From: an uncultured Lachnospiraceae bacterium
GTDB taxonomy: Bacteria; Bacillota; Clostridia; Lachnospirales; Lachnospiraceae
Reading direction: 5' to 3'
NCBI GenBank assembly: GCA_937910785.1
Contig: CALDLG010000024.1
Location: forward strand, 1 to 22,479
Length of the DNA: 22,479 nucleotides
Numbering within the stretch: the stretch's first letter is position 1; every line of letters starts with the position of its first letter. Shown in pieces: positions 14,940 to 21,995 of this stretch. The translations under genes were made by a program, and so were the position numbers. Under the pieces are notes generated by a model, which saw nothing but the letters and a program-made list of their open reading frames with translations, was not told the origin of the DNA and did not search any database.

Positions 14940-15712
14940 ACAAACTCGACCATATATTCTTGGAACCTTAAAGGAAGCATCTGCTGTTGCAGCTTCAAAT
15001 TCCGTCGTTCCTCGATGGCAATTGTCCGGCAGAACATCGTAAAAAGGTCCTGAAACTGTTCTTCCTTCTCCGACATCCGCAGTTCTTCTTCCGGCTTTCG
15101 TTCCATTCCCGATACAAGATACCAGTCCTTCCCGATCGGATGTACACCGTACAGTTCCCGCTTATCATCGTATATAATGAAATTCTCCAGAGGAAGCCTG
15201 TCTGCAAAATGCGGCATCAGAAAAGACACAATATTGCAGGCCGGTCCGATTCTGGCATACAGAATCCCCTGCTCTAACTCCTGAAAGCGAAGAAATTCCA
15301 TCAGACGATGAATTTCATTTCCGGCACACCTCGCCAGGCGGAAAACCGTATCCACATAGGGGTTACGGGAATTCTCCAGGACACGCCTGCCGCTCCCGTT
15401 CGTAATGCCGTCCACCACTGTCCGGTAGACTGCCTGTCCTTTTCCGGCATCTTCTGTCGCAAGCGCCCGGCAGATGCTCATATAGGTATCCGTTCCGAGA
15501 CGCTTTTGTATCGTTTCCGCTACTTTTCTAGTTTTTACCGAATCGGGCAAAATATACAGATATGAAGCAAATAAGCGAAGATTTTCTTCCTCACCGATTT
15601 GTATATGAAGATGCTCATGCCCCTCCTTTAAGGCATAAGCATCATATATTCCTGTAAAAATGCCCTCGATGGAGTCTTCGCAGATCAGGTATTTTTCCTC
15701 TGTCATATGCAT
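14930..15712 (-). CDS. Conserved DNA-metabolism protein (TIGR03915-type), partner of the radical SAM protein
   Basis: A soluble protein of about 260 aa that I recognise as the family found beside the clostridial radical SAM repair protein (family names SAM_7_link_chp / DUF4130). The start (KYLICEDSIEGIFTGIYDAYALKEG) and the later RFQELEQGILYARIGPACNI and NFIIYDDKRELYGVHP segments are characteristic. In other bacteria this domain is fused to a uracil-DNA-glycosylase-like domain; here no such domain is attached. Biochemical function is unknown; a role in DNA damage processing is inferred from those partners. An ATG at 15733 gives a longer form, but the ATG at 15712 follows AAGGA at about nine bases and is preferred. 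It is the second gene of the two-gene unit, separated from the first by a 37-bp tandem repeat array. Confidence 0.82.
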   Translation of the reverse strand: MHMTEEKYLICEDSIEGIFTGIYDAYALKEGHEHLHIQIGEEENLRLFASYLYILPDSVKTRKVAETIQKRLGTDTYMSICRALATEDAGKGQAVYRTVVDGITNGSGRRVLENSRNPYVDTVFRLARCAGNEIHRLMEFLRFQELEQGILYARIGPACNIVSFLMPHFADRLPLENFIIYDDKRELYGVHPIGKDWYLVSGMERKPEEELRMSEKEEQFQDLFTMFCRTIAIEERRNLKLQQQMLPLRFQEYMVEFVKK

Positions 15713-15769
15713 TTCCGTCCTTCTTTCATCCATGCGGCAAAATCCACGCTTTTCGGATTCCCGAAATCG

Positions 15770-15958
15770 GAATCCCCGCTTTCTCAGCTTCCTGTGCTTC
15801 AGCCTGAAATCTCCGCCGTCTCAGCTTCCTGTGCTTCAACACGAAACCTCCGCCGCCTCAGCTTCCTGCACTTCAAACCGAAACCTCCGCCGCCTCAGTT
15901 TCCTGTGCTTCAGCCTGAAATCTCCGCCGTCTCAGCTTCCTGCGAAAACAGACTCATC
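15770..15958. repeat. 37-bp tandem repeat array, about five copies
   Basis: Read on the minus strand, a 37-bp unit beginning near GCACAGGAAGCTGAG and containing (A/G)CGGCGGAG(A/G)TTTC recurs head to tail with a few substitutions per copy. The first copy encodes the last residues of the radical SAM protein (SQEAETAEISG) and includes its TGA stop; the others fill the gap to the next gene, and the last is degenerate. Since 37 is not a multiple of three, each copy changes frame. Copies abut directly, with no unique spacers, so it is not a CRISPR. Confidence 0.85.
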
Positions 15959-17241
15959 TGCTCATAGCGCATTCCGTCCTGCGCAAAAAGCTGCTTCTCT
16001 TTCCGGCCTGCCAGATTCTGATAAGTCAGGTTTCTGACAATATAATTTTCTTCCAGTTTGGTCGGATACATCATTTTCCCATTACACGTAATAAAATACA
16101 GAGCCCGCTTCAGCACCACGCCGATTTTCTTCAAATCTTCAAATGTCAGCCTGCCAAACCTTCTGGCTCTGACGATGCGCTGAGCGCTTTTGACGCCGAT
16201 TCCCGGAACCCGGAGCAGCAGGTGATAGTCCGCCCGGTTGATCTCCACCGGGAACTGTTCCAGATGCCTGACCGCCCAATCCGCTTTCGGGTCTATCATC
16301 ATATTGAAATTGGGCCGCTCCTCCGTCAGCAGTTCTTCTACGGTAAAATCATAGAACCTCAGCAGCCAGTCCGCCTGATAAAGCCGGTGCTCCCGAAGAA
16401 GCGGCGGTCCTCCCGGCAGGGCAGGCAGTTCTTTATCCTGATTGACATTGACAAAGGCGGAATAATAAACTCTTTTTAAAGAAAATTTCTGATACAGACT
16501 TTCCGCAACTGCCATGATCTGATAATCGCTTTCCGGCGTCGCGCCGATGATCATCTGTGTAGACTGCCCGGCCTCGCAGAAATGCGGTGCATGGTTATAT
16601 AACACCAGTTCATTGCGGTTCTGTGTAATCCCATTCTGAATCAGCTTCATCGGCTTCAAAATCGTTTTCCGATTCTTATTGGGCGCAAGCTGCCGTAAGC
16701 TTTCCGCCGTAGGCAGCTCCAGATTGACGCTCATCCGGTCCGCCAGAAACCCCGCCTTCCGTATCAGTGCGGCATCCGCTCCCGGAATGGCCTTTACATG
16801 GATATAGCCCTGAAACCGGTGAACGGTCCGCAGCTTATAGATCGTCTGGCAGATCAGCTCCATCGTATAATCCGGACTGTACAGAATACCGGAACTCAAA
16901 AACAAACCTTCTATATAATTACGGCGGTAAAACTCCATCGTCAGTTCGCAGACTTCATCCGGCGTAAACGAAGCCCTCGGTACATCGTTGGAGCGCCTGT
17001 TCATGCAGTATTTGCAGTCAAATATGCATTCGTTTGAAAACAGTATCTTCAAAAGCGAGATACACCTTCCGTCTGCCGCAAAGCTATGGCACAATCCCGC
17101 CGCCACCGTATTCCCGATTCCCTTCCCGTCCCCTCTGTGTGAGGAACCGCTGGAACTGCACGAAACGTCATACTTGGCGGCATCCGCCAGAATCTTCAGT
17201 TTATCCGCGATCGACATCGTCGGCGCAATCCTCATCTCCAT
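15910..17241 (-). CDS. Putative DNA modification/repair radical SAM protein (TIGR03916-type)
   Basis: A 443-aa radical SAM enzyme of the family named for its link to uracil-DNA-glycosylase-like proteins (rSAM_link_UDG). The 4Fe-4S/SAM motif CxxxCxxC is CIFDCKYC with Cys72, Cys76 and Cys79, after a conserved N-terminus (KLKILADAAKYDVSCSSSGS). Near residues 342-365 a helix-hairpin-helix segment (LLLRVPGIGVKSAQRIVRAR) indicates DNA binding. The chemistry is unknown; by analogy with spore photoproduct lyase it may repair or modify bases, which is inference. The C-terminal codons run into the tandem repeat array. The start at 17241 has GGGAG two bases and AAAGGA about ten bases upstream; the ATG at 17235 is an alternative. 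It heads a two-gene unit whose promoter holds a LexA-type box. Confidence 0.9.
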   Translation of the reverse strand: MEMRIAPTMSIADKLKILADAAKYDVSCSSSGSSHRGDGKGIGNTVAAGLCHSFAADGRCISLLKILFSNECIFDCKYCMNRRSNDVPRASFTPDEVCELTMEFYRRNYIEGLFLSSGILYSPDYTMELICQTIYKLRTVHRFQGYIHVKAIPGADAALIRKAGFLADRMSVNLELPTAESLRQLAPNKNRKTILKPMKLIQNGITQNRNELVLYNHAPHFCEAGQSTQMIIGATPESDYQIMAVAESLYQKFSLKRVYYSAFVNVNQDKELPALPGGPPLLREHRLYQADWLLRFYDFTVEELLTEERPNFNMMIDPKADWAVRHLEQFPVEINRADYHLLLRVPGIGVKSAQRIVRARRFGRLTFEDLKKIGVVLKRALYFITCNGKMMYPTKLEENYIVRNLTYQNLAGRKEKQLFAQDGMRYEQMSLFSQEAETAEISG

Positions 17242-17269
17242 AACTCCCGCATCCTTTTCTCTTAAATAA

Positions 17270-17283
17270 GGAACGTATGTTCT
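17270..17283 (-). promoter_or_regulatory. LexA (DinR/Cheo) SOS box upstream of the radical SAM gene
   Basis: On the minus strand the site reads AGAACATACGTTCC, matching 13 of 14 positions of the Bacillus LexA consensus CGAACRNRYGTTYC. It falls just downstream of the predicted start site (about +6 to +19) and 30 bases before the ATG, a location where a repressor would block transcription. Confidence 0.75.
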
Positions 17284-17295
17284 GTTCGTATTCCT

Positions 17296-17324
17296 ATACT
17301 AGCACATCCACTTAAATTACGCAA
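17296..17324 (-). promoter_or_regulatory. Promoter of the radical SAM/DNA-metabolism gene pair
   Basis: On the minus strand: -35 TTGCGT (17319-17324), 17-base spacer, -10 TAGTAT (17296-17301) preceded by TGC, an extended -10. The hexamers are imperfect, but the spacing is ideal and the adjacent LexA box supports the placement. Confidence 0.55.
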
Positions 17325-17391
17325 CTATTTTTTCAAACATCTGTTCTGTTTTTCCCAATGATCAGTAAATGGAACGGCATTTTTTCAAAAA

Positions 17392-17432
17392 GGTTGACAC
17401 CCGTCAACCATTCCTGTACAATTAATTTGTAC
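17392..17432 (+). promoter_or_regulatory. Promoter and twin palindromic operators of the blaI/blaR-like operon
   Basis: -35 TTGACA (17394-17399), 17-base spacer, -10 TACAAT (17417-17422). The first palindrome, GGTTGAC-ACCC-GTCAACC (17392-17409), covers the -35. The second, GTACAA-TTAAT-TTGTAC (17416-17432), covers the -10 and contains TACA...TGTA half sites like those bound by BlaI/MecI repressors. Together they indicate autorepression by the first gene of the operon. Confidence 0.75.
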
Positions 17433-17472
17433 GACACAAGTAACACTTTTGGTGGAAAGGATCTGATACGCA

Positions 17473-17856
17473 ATGAAAAAAAATATACCGCTTCAACCCA
17501 GCGAATGGATTATCATGGAAAGACTCTGGGAACATGCTCCAAGAACGATCACTCAGTTATATCACGAATTGAAGGAAAACCCCGGCTGGAGCAAAAGCAC
17601 CGTCAATACGCTTTTGGGAAGAATGGTCAGAAAAGAAATCATCTTTTTTGAGGAAGGAGACAAAGCCAGACAATATTATCCCGGAATGGACCGGGATACC
17701 GCCGCTCTTGCCGAAACGGAAAATCTGCTCGAACGGGTGTACAGGGGCTCTGTCGGTATGATGATGAGCACCCTCGTGCGCAATAACAATTTAAGCGATG
17801 ACGAAATACAGAAACTGTACCATATGCTGGAAAAGGAGGCGTACAGACATGACTGA
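17473..17856 (+). CDS. BlaI/MecI/CopY-family transcriptional repressor
   Basis: A 127-aa winged-helix repressor of the usual family length. The N-terminal DNA-binding domain begins LQPSEWIIMERLWEHAPRTI and includes the recognition-helix region SKSTVNTLLGRMVRKEII (about 55-72); the C-terminal helices (RVYRGSVGMMMSTLVRNNNL and on) form the dimerisation and cleavage segment. In this family the cognate membrane metalloprotease triggers inactivation of the repressor. The next gene is that protease, and its ATG overlaps the end of this gene. The ribosome site GGAAAGGA stands 13 bases before the ATG, slightly long. Autoregulation is suggested by the two palindromes over the promoter. No beta-lactamase or PBP target gene is in the window, so targets outside the operon are unknown. 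Confidence 0.92.
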   Translation: MKKNIPLQPSEWIIMERLWEHAPRTITQLYHELKENPGWSKSTVNTLLGRMVRKEIIFFEEGDKARQYYPGMDRDTAALAETENLLERVYRGSVGMMMSTLVRNNNLSDDEIQKLYHMLEKEAYRHD

Positions 17857-19738
17857 TCAGCTCATTACATCGACCGTATTACTCCTGTTTCTCCTCCTGC
17901 TTTCGCTTCTTTTGGAAAAAAAGGTCAACCCCTGCCTGAAATACGCGCTTTGGCTGCTCGCCGCGGTAAAACTGCTTCTTCCGTTGCCCGCCTTTGAAAA
18001 CCCGCTGAACGTTCTGAATGTCATATATGAAGCGGTTCCGGCCGACAGCCATCCGGCTCCATCCACGGAAATCATTCCGGAAACGGAAGGTTCGGACAAT
18101 ATACGGCCCACGATAACCTCAGACGCCATTTCGAACAGCGCAGTAGCAAAGATCCAACCGGAGGGAAAAACGCCTGACGGTTTTCACACAAATCACCCGT
18201 CTTCGGACAGAAAGCCGGATACCCTGCACATACTGTGCACCTGTATCTATATTTCGGGCATGATCGTCTGCGCCTGCATTTTCCTGTGGAGTAATCTGCG
18301 CTTTCGCAGATATCTGCGGCGGACAAGGACTCCTGCCGGAGCCTTCCGGCGCGGACTCCCTGTCTTCGAAGTCCCCGGCCTTCCCACCCCCTGTCTGTCC
18401 GGGCTCTTTACGCCTGCCATCTACCTGAACAGTAAAAGGGACTGGAACGATGAACAGCTTCCCTGTATTCTGGAGCATGAATATACCCATTTCCGGCATC
18501 TGGACCACATCTGGGCCATGGTAAGATGCCTCTGCGTGATTCTCTACTGGTATCACCCTCTTGTCTGGCTGGCCGCATACCGGTCGGCCGGCGACGGGGA
18601 ACTCGCCTGCGATGCCGGAACGCTGCACAGAATCGGCCGTAAAAATGCCGTCCCTTACGGAAAGACCCTGATTGCCGCGGCACAGAACCGATCCCGGAAA
18701 CAGCGGCTTTCCGTTCTCGAATGCCGGACCGGCGCGGCAGGAAGCATGAGGGAGATGCGGACAAGAATCCATCTGCTGCAAAACGCTCCCCGCACAGGCC
18801 CGGCTGCGCTGATTATCGTTCCTGTTATGTGCTTCGGTATCACGGGATGTACTTTTGGCAGCGCGGCCTCCAAATACGGCACCTCCGAAAATCTGTCCGG
18901 ACTTTTACCCCCGGCGGCGGTTTCAAAGCTTTCTGCGGCATATGCATATGCGGAAATTCCGATCACGGCTCCGAATGCTCCGACAGCGTCCCCGGACGCA
19001 TCTGATTCGGAATCGGTCCTGACTTCTCCGCACAATTCTCCGGACCCTGATCAGGTATGCGTCCTGATATGGCCCTCAGAACTCCGCGAATATTCGTTTT
19101 ATTACTATATCCCCACAGGCGGCGCACAGGACAGACTGCAGACCCTGATGAATGATCTGACGGAAGACTGGCAGAAATTCGACAGGCCCTGGGAATTCAT
19201 GAAAGAAAGCGGATATCAGATATGTTATCAGGGAAAGAACTATATGGCCTTCGACGACGGGTATCTTTTTGCGCTCGATTTTTTTCCGGAAATTGATTTT
19301 GAGCCGGAAACAGTGGCCTTTCTTCCCGCGGCGGAAATCTGTTCTTATGTGCAGCGGCTTCTGGAAGAGGAGCTAAACTACGAACGCATCGACATCACCC
19401 GGATTCACGATATTGTTTCCGCCAGACTGGATGTCTGCTCCCTTAACACCGACTGGAAGTTCTACAGTCAGACGATTACGGACAGGGAAATTCTGAAACG
19501 TTTCGAAAACTGGTTTTGCAATGCGCAGTACATTTACGGCGGCGCCGACTGCGGCAATAACAACGCCTGTCTGGAGCTGACATTTTCTGACGGAAGCGTC
19601 ATAAAATTATCCATCGCAACGGACAGCTGTCCGAATTTCGGCGTAAACGGCGTCTTCTACGATTACCGGCCAACGCCGGTCTGGGATAATCGGGAATTTT
19701 TCAGATGCTTTGATGAAATTCCATGGGAATTTATCTAA
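17849..19738 (+). CDS. BlaR1/MecR1-like M56 membrane metalloprotease with an unrecognised extracellular sensor domain
   Basis: A 629-aa integral membrane sensor-protease. Membrane segments: about 6-24, 29-47, 127-147, 222-243 and 318-333. The zinc site is HEYTH (His210, Glu211, His214) with the downstream Glu251 (GELACDAG), typical of M56. A Pro/Ser/Thr-rich loop of about 75 aa lies between the second and third helices. After the last helix (ending GITGC) come about 295 residues, starting with a low-complexity Ser/Ala/Pro linker and then a globular part with several Cys (VCSLNTDWKF, GGADCGNNNACLELTFSDGS, DSCPNFGVNG). No SxxK...KTG transpeptidase pattern is present, so it should not bind beta-lactams like true BlaR1. 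The ATG at 17849 overlaps the BlaI stop and has AGGAGG eight bases ahead. It likely cleaves or triggers loss of the BlaI-like repressor on sensing an unknown envelope signal. Confidence 0.88.
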   Translation: MTDQLITSTVLLLFLLLLSLLLEKKVNPCLKYALWLLAAVKLLLPLPAFENPLNVLNVIYEAVPADSHPAPSTEIIPETEGSDNIRPTITSDAISNSAVAKIQPEGKTPDGFHTNHPSSDRKPDTLHILCTCIYISGMIVCACIFLWSNLRFRRYLRRTRTPAGAFRRGLPVFEVPGLPTPCLSGLFTPAIYLNSKRDWNDEQLPCILEHEYTHFRHLDHIWAMVRCLCVILYWYHPLVWLAAYRSAGDGELACDAGTLHRIGRKNAVPYGKTLIAAAQNRSRKQRLSVLECRTGAAGSMREMRTRIHLLQNAPRTGPAALIIVPVMCFGITGCTFGSAASKYGTSENLSGLLPPAAVSKLSAAYAYAEIPITAPNAPTASPDASDSESVLTSPHNSPDPDQVCVLIWPSELREYSFYYYIPTGGAQDRLQTLMNDLTEDWQKFDRPWEFMKESGYQICYQGKNYMAFDDGYLFALDFFPEIDFEPETVAFLPAAEICSYVQRLLEEELNYERIDITRIHDIVSARLDVCSLNTDWKFYSQTITDREILKRFENWFCNAQYIYGGADCGNNNACLELTFSDGSVIKLSIATDSCPNFGVNGVFYDYRPTPVWDNREFFRCFDEIPWEFI

Positions 19739-19813
19739 ATCCTTTTTCCATAACGATTCAGGTGTCGAAAGGTACTTCAAATCCTTCCCGCTTTCAGGAA
19801 TTTCCGGAGCATA

Positions 19814-19842
19814 TTGACGAATCCTTCTCACATGAATATAAT
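19814..19842 (+). promoter_or_regulatory. asnA promoter
   Basis: -35 TTGACG (19814-19819), 17-base spacer, perfect -10 TATAAT (19837-19842). The start is near 19849, leaving only about 30 bases of leader, too short for a T-box riboswitch. Confidence 0.8.
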
Positions 19843-19878
19843 ACAAAATAGATTATTCAAACAGAAAAGAGGTTTCCT

Positions 19879-20889
19879 ATGGATCATTTAATTATCCCTG
19901 AAAATTACCGCTCTGCGTTGAATCTGCACGACACCCAGATCGGCATCAAGACGGTAAAAGATTTTTTCCAGAACCTGCTCGCCGAACGCCTGCACCTGCT
20001 GCGCGTCTCGGCTCCCCTGTTCGTTGACCCGGCATCCGGTCTGAACGATAACTTAAACGGTGTGGAACGGCCGGTTGTTTTCGGCATCAAAGAACAGAAC
20101 GATTCCCCCGCGGAGATCGTGCACTCTCTTGCCAAATGGAAACGTTTTGCACTGCAGAAATACGGCTTTTCCTACGGAGAAGGACTCTATACGGATATGA
20201 GCGCAATCCGCCGCGATGAACAGACCGATAACATCCACTCCATCTATGTTGACCAGTGGGACTGGGAAAAAATTATTTCCAGAGAGGAACGCACGCCGGA
20301 TTTTCTGAAAGAAACGGTCCGCACCGTATACAAGGTACTGCGCAAGACCGAAAAATACATGGCGATTCGCTACGATTACATAGAAGAAATCCTGCCTCAT
20401 GATATTTTCTTCATCACGACACAGGAACTGGAAGATCTGTATCCGGATGTATCGCCGAAGCAGCGTGAATACAACATCACGAAGGAAAAAGGCGCCGTCT
20501 GCATCATGCAGATCGGAGATCTGTTAGCCTCCGGCGAAAAGCATGACGGACGCGCGCCGGACTATGATGACTGGGCTTTGAATGCGGATATCGTGGTATA
20601 CTATCCGGTTCTGGATATCGCTCTGGAACTGTCCTCCATGGGCATCCGCGTGGACAGGGACTCCCTGCTTTCCCAGCTTGAAAAGGCAGGCTGTCCGGAA
20701 CGGGCCGAACTTCCTTTCCAGAAGGCAGTTTTAAATGACGAAGTGCCTCTGACCGTAGGCGGCGGCATCGGCCAGTCCCGCATCTGTATGTTCTTCCTGC
20801 GGAAAGCGCACATCGGCGAGGTACAGTCCTCCATGTGGCCGGAAGAAATTACAAAAGAAGCGCTGGCGCATGGGATACAGTTACTATAA
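19879..20889 (+). CDS. asnA: Aspartate-ammonia ligase (asparagine synthetase A)
   Basis: Makes L-asparagine from aspartate, ammonia and ATP (to AMP and PPi) in the cytoplasm; related in fold to class II aspartyl-tRNA synthetases. The 336-aa length is normal. Recognisable family motifs: APLFVDPASGLNDNLNGVERPV (about 44-65), ALQKYGFSYGEGLYTDMSAIRRDE (about 93-116), YVDQWDWEKII, ALNADIVVYYPVLDIALELSSMGIRV (about 234-259) and the class II motif 3-like VGGGIGQSRICMFFLRKAHIGEVQ (about 294-317). The ribosome site AAGAGG is six bases before the ATG. It has its own promoter after the blaR-like gene and is followed by the stem-loop cluster, so it is probably monocistronic. Confidence 0.97.
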   Translation: MDHLIIPENYRSALNLHDTQIGIKTVKDFFQNLLAERLHLLRVSAPLFVDPASGLNDNLNGVERPVVFGIKEQNDSPAEIVHSLAKWKRFALQKYGFSYGEGLYTDMSAIRRDEQTDNIHSIYVDQWDWEKIISREERTPDFLKETVRTVYKVLRKTEKYMAIRYDYIEEILPHDIFFITTQELEDLYPDVSPKQREYNITKEKGAVCIMQIGDLLASGEKHDGRAPDYDDWALNADIVVYYPVLDIALELSSMGIRVDRDSLLSQLEKAGCPERAELPFQKAVLNDEVPLTVGGGIGQSRICMFFLRKAHIGEVQSSMWPEEITKEALAHGIQLL

Positions 20890-20891
20890 CA

Positions 20892-21064
20892 AATCGTCGC
20901 CTGACGGCGACGATTCGGAAAATGTTAGCAGAAAGGGGGCTGTCTATCCGGACAGCCCCCAATGCATCATAACTTCTCTTATCCTAATTATCCTAACCTC
21001 TGTGATTCCACCCTGTGGAATCTCAAATTTCTTCGAAGAATGCCCGTATTCCGGGGCATTCTTC
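20892..21064. repeat. Series of four perfect stem-loops after asnA
   Basis: In order: AATCGTCGCC/GGCGACGATT with a 4-base loop (20892-20915); GGGGGCTGTC/GACAGCCCCC with a 6-base loop (20935-20960); GATTCCAC/GTGGAATC with a 3-base loop (21004-21022); and GAAGAATGCCC/GGGCATTCTTC with an 8-base loop (21035-21064). Stems are 8-11 bp without mismatch and differ in sequence. Between the second and third sits a perfect 9-bp direct repeat TTATCCTAA (20979-20996). None of the four has a strong U-tract on either strand. They fill the gap between the convergent asnA and permease genes. Confidence 0.8.
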
Positions 21065-21065
21065 C

Positions 21066-21098
21066 AGGTGACGATGACCTCGTCACCTTATTCTTTTA
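21066..21098 (+). terminator. Intrinsic terminator closing the asnA transcript (fifth stem-loop)
   Basis: AGGTGACGA and TCGTCACCT form a perfect 9-bp stem with a 5-base loop (21066-21088), followed on the plus strand by TATTCTTTT, a U-rich run. It works best for the plus strand; on the minus strand the stem begins at the permease stop codon and has no U-tract after it. Confidence 0.55.
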
Positions 21099-21975
21099 CA
21101 CCGCCAATCGTCAATCCCGCTACGAAATACCTCTGTAAAAACGGATACAGACAGATAATCGGCGCCATCGTCACTACGGTTGCGGCCGCGCGGATCGTCA
21201 CCGGAGTAACCGCCGCACTGTTAAATTTGGCGGAATCCGCGCTTCCGCTCTGCTGCATAACGGAAGACAACAGCTTCATCAATTCATACTGCAGGGTCGT
21301 ATATTCCGTCTTCATACGGTTGTACAGCATGGCATCGAACCATGAGTTCCATTGTCCCACTGCCACGAACAGGGCAACCGTCGCATATACAGGCTTACAC
21401 AGCGGTGAAATAATCTTCACGAAGATCGTCATGTAGCCTGCTCCGTCCAACTGCGCGGACTCTTCCAGACTGTCCGGAAGGCCGTTCATATAAGTTCTTA
21501 ACACCAGCATGTTCCATGCGCCGATCATGCCGGGTATGATGTATACCCAGAAGCTGTTCGTCAGATGAAGATTCCGATACAGCAGGAAGGTCGGTATCAT
21601 ACCGCCGTTCACATACATCGTAATAACCCAGAAAAGAGACAGCTGTGATTTGAACAGAAAACGCTTCCGGCTTACCACGTAAGCCAGCAGTGCATTCACA
21701 ATCAGCGACGAAACCGTTCCGAGCACCGTTCTTGCCACACTGATTTTGGCTCCCGTTACCAGATTCTGCATGGAAAGAACCGTATCATAATTTTTCATGC
21801 TGAATTTTCTCGGCCAGAGGTAAATACCGCCCCGCACCGCATCAATGCCTTCGTTGAAGGAAATGGCTATGGTATTAATGACCGGATAAAGCGTAACGAT
21901 TACGAAGACGACCATAAAGATGCCGATCAAAACAGATATCACTTTGTCTTCCATGGAATGTTTTACTTTTTTCAT
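21088..21975 (-). CDS. Carbohydrate ABC transporter permease, LplC/YtcP type
   Basis: A 295-aa inner-membrane permease for import of an oligosaccharide or related solute, with six predicted helices. The first helix is VISVLIGIFMVVFVIVTLYP; the family-typical loop ISFNEGIDAVRGGIYLWPRK follows. The EAA loop that contacts the ATPase is EESAQLDGAGYMTIFVKIIS (starting near residue 192), and the protein ends with the characteristic FVAGLTIGGVKE. A longer frame from 22032 overlaps the upstream gene; the ATG at 21975 has GGAAG at six bases and is preferred. It starts 20 bases after the partner permease stops. No binding lipoprotein gene follows downstream, and no ATPase is in the window; LplBC systems often use a shared MsmX-type ATPase. 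Substrate unknown. Confidence 0.93.
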   Translation of the reverse strand: MKKVKHSMEDKVISVLIGIFMVVFVIVTLYPVINTIAISFNEGIDAVRGGIYLWPRKFSMKNYDTVLSMQNLVTGAKISVARTVLGTVSSLIVNALLAYVVSRKRFLFKSQLSLFWVITMYVNGGMIPTFLLYRNLHLTNSFWVYIIPGMIGAWNMLVLRTYMNGLPDSLEESAQLDGAGYMTIFVKIISPLCKPVYATVALFVAVGQWNSWFDAMLYNRMKTEYTTLQYELMKLLSSVMQQSGSADSAKFNSAAVTPVTIRAAATVVTMAPIICLYPFLQRYFVAGLTIGGVKE

Positions 21976-21995
21976 ATGCTTCTTCCGCCCCCCTT

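Noticed and set aside
15770..15958. CRISPR array
   Set aside because: Copies abut with no unique spacers between them, and no cas genes are present.
15660..16037. Plus-strand frame with repeated SQLPVLQ/SAVSASC segments
   Set aside because: The repeated peptide simply reflects the 37-bp tandem repeat read on the opposite strand; no start signal.
19739..19878. T-box or other riboswitch upstream of asnA
   Set aside because: The leader from the predicted start is only about 30 bases and shows no T-box sequence or structure.
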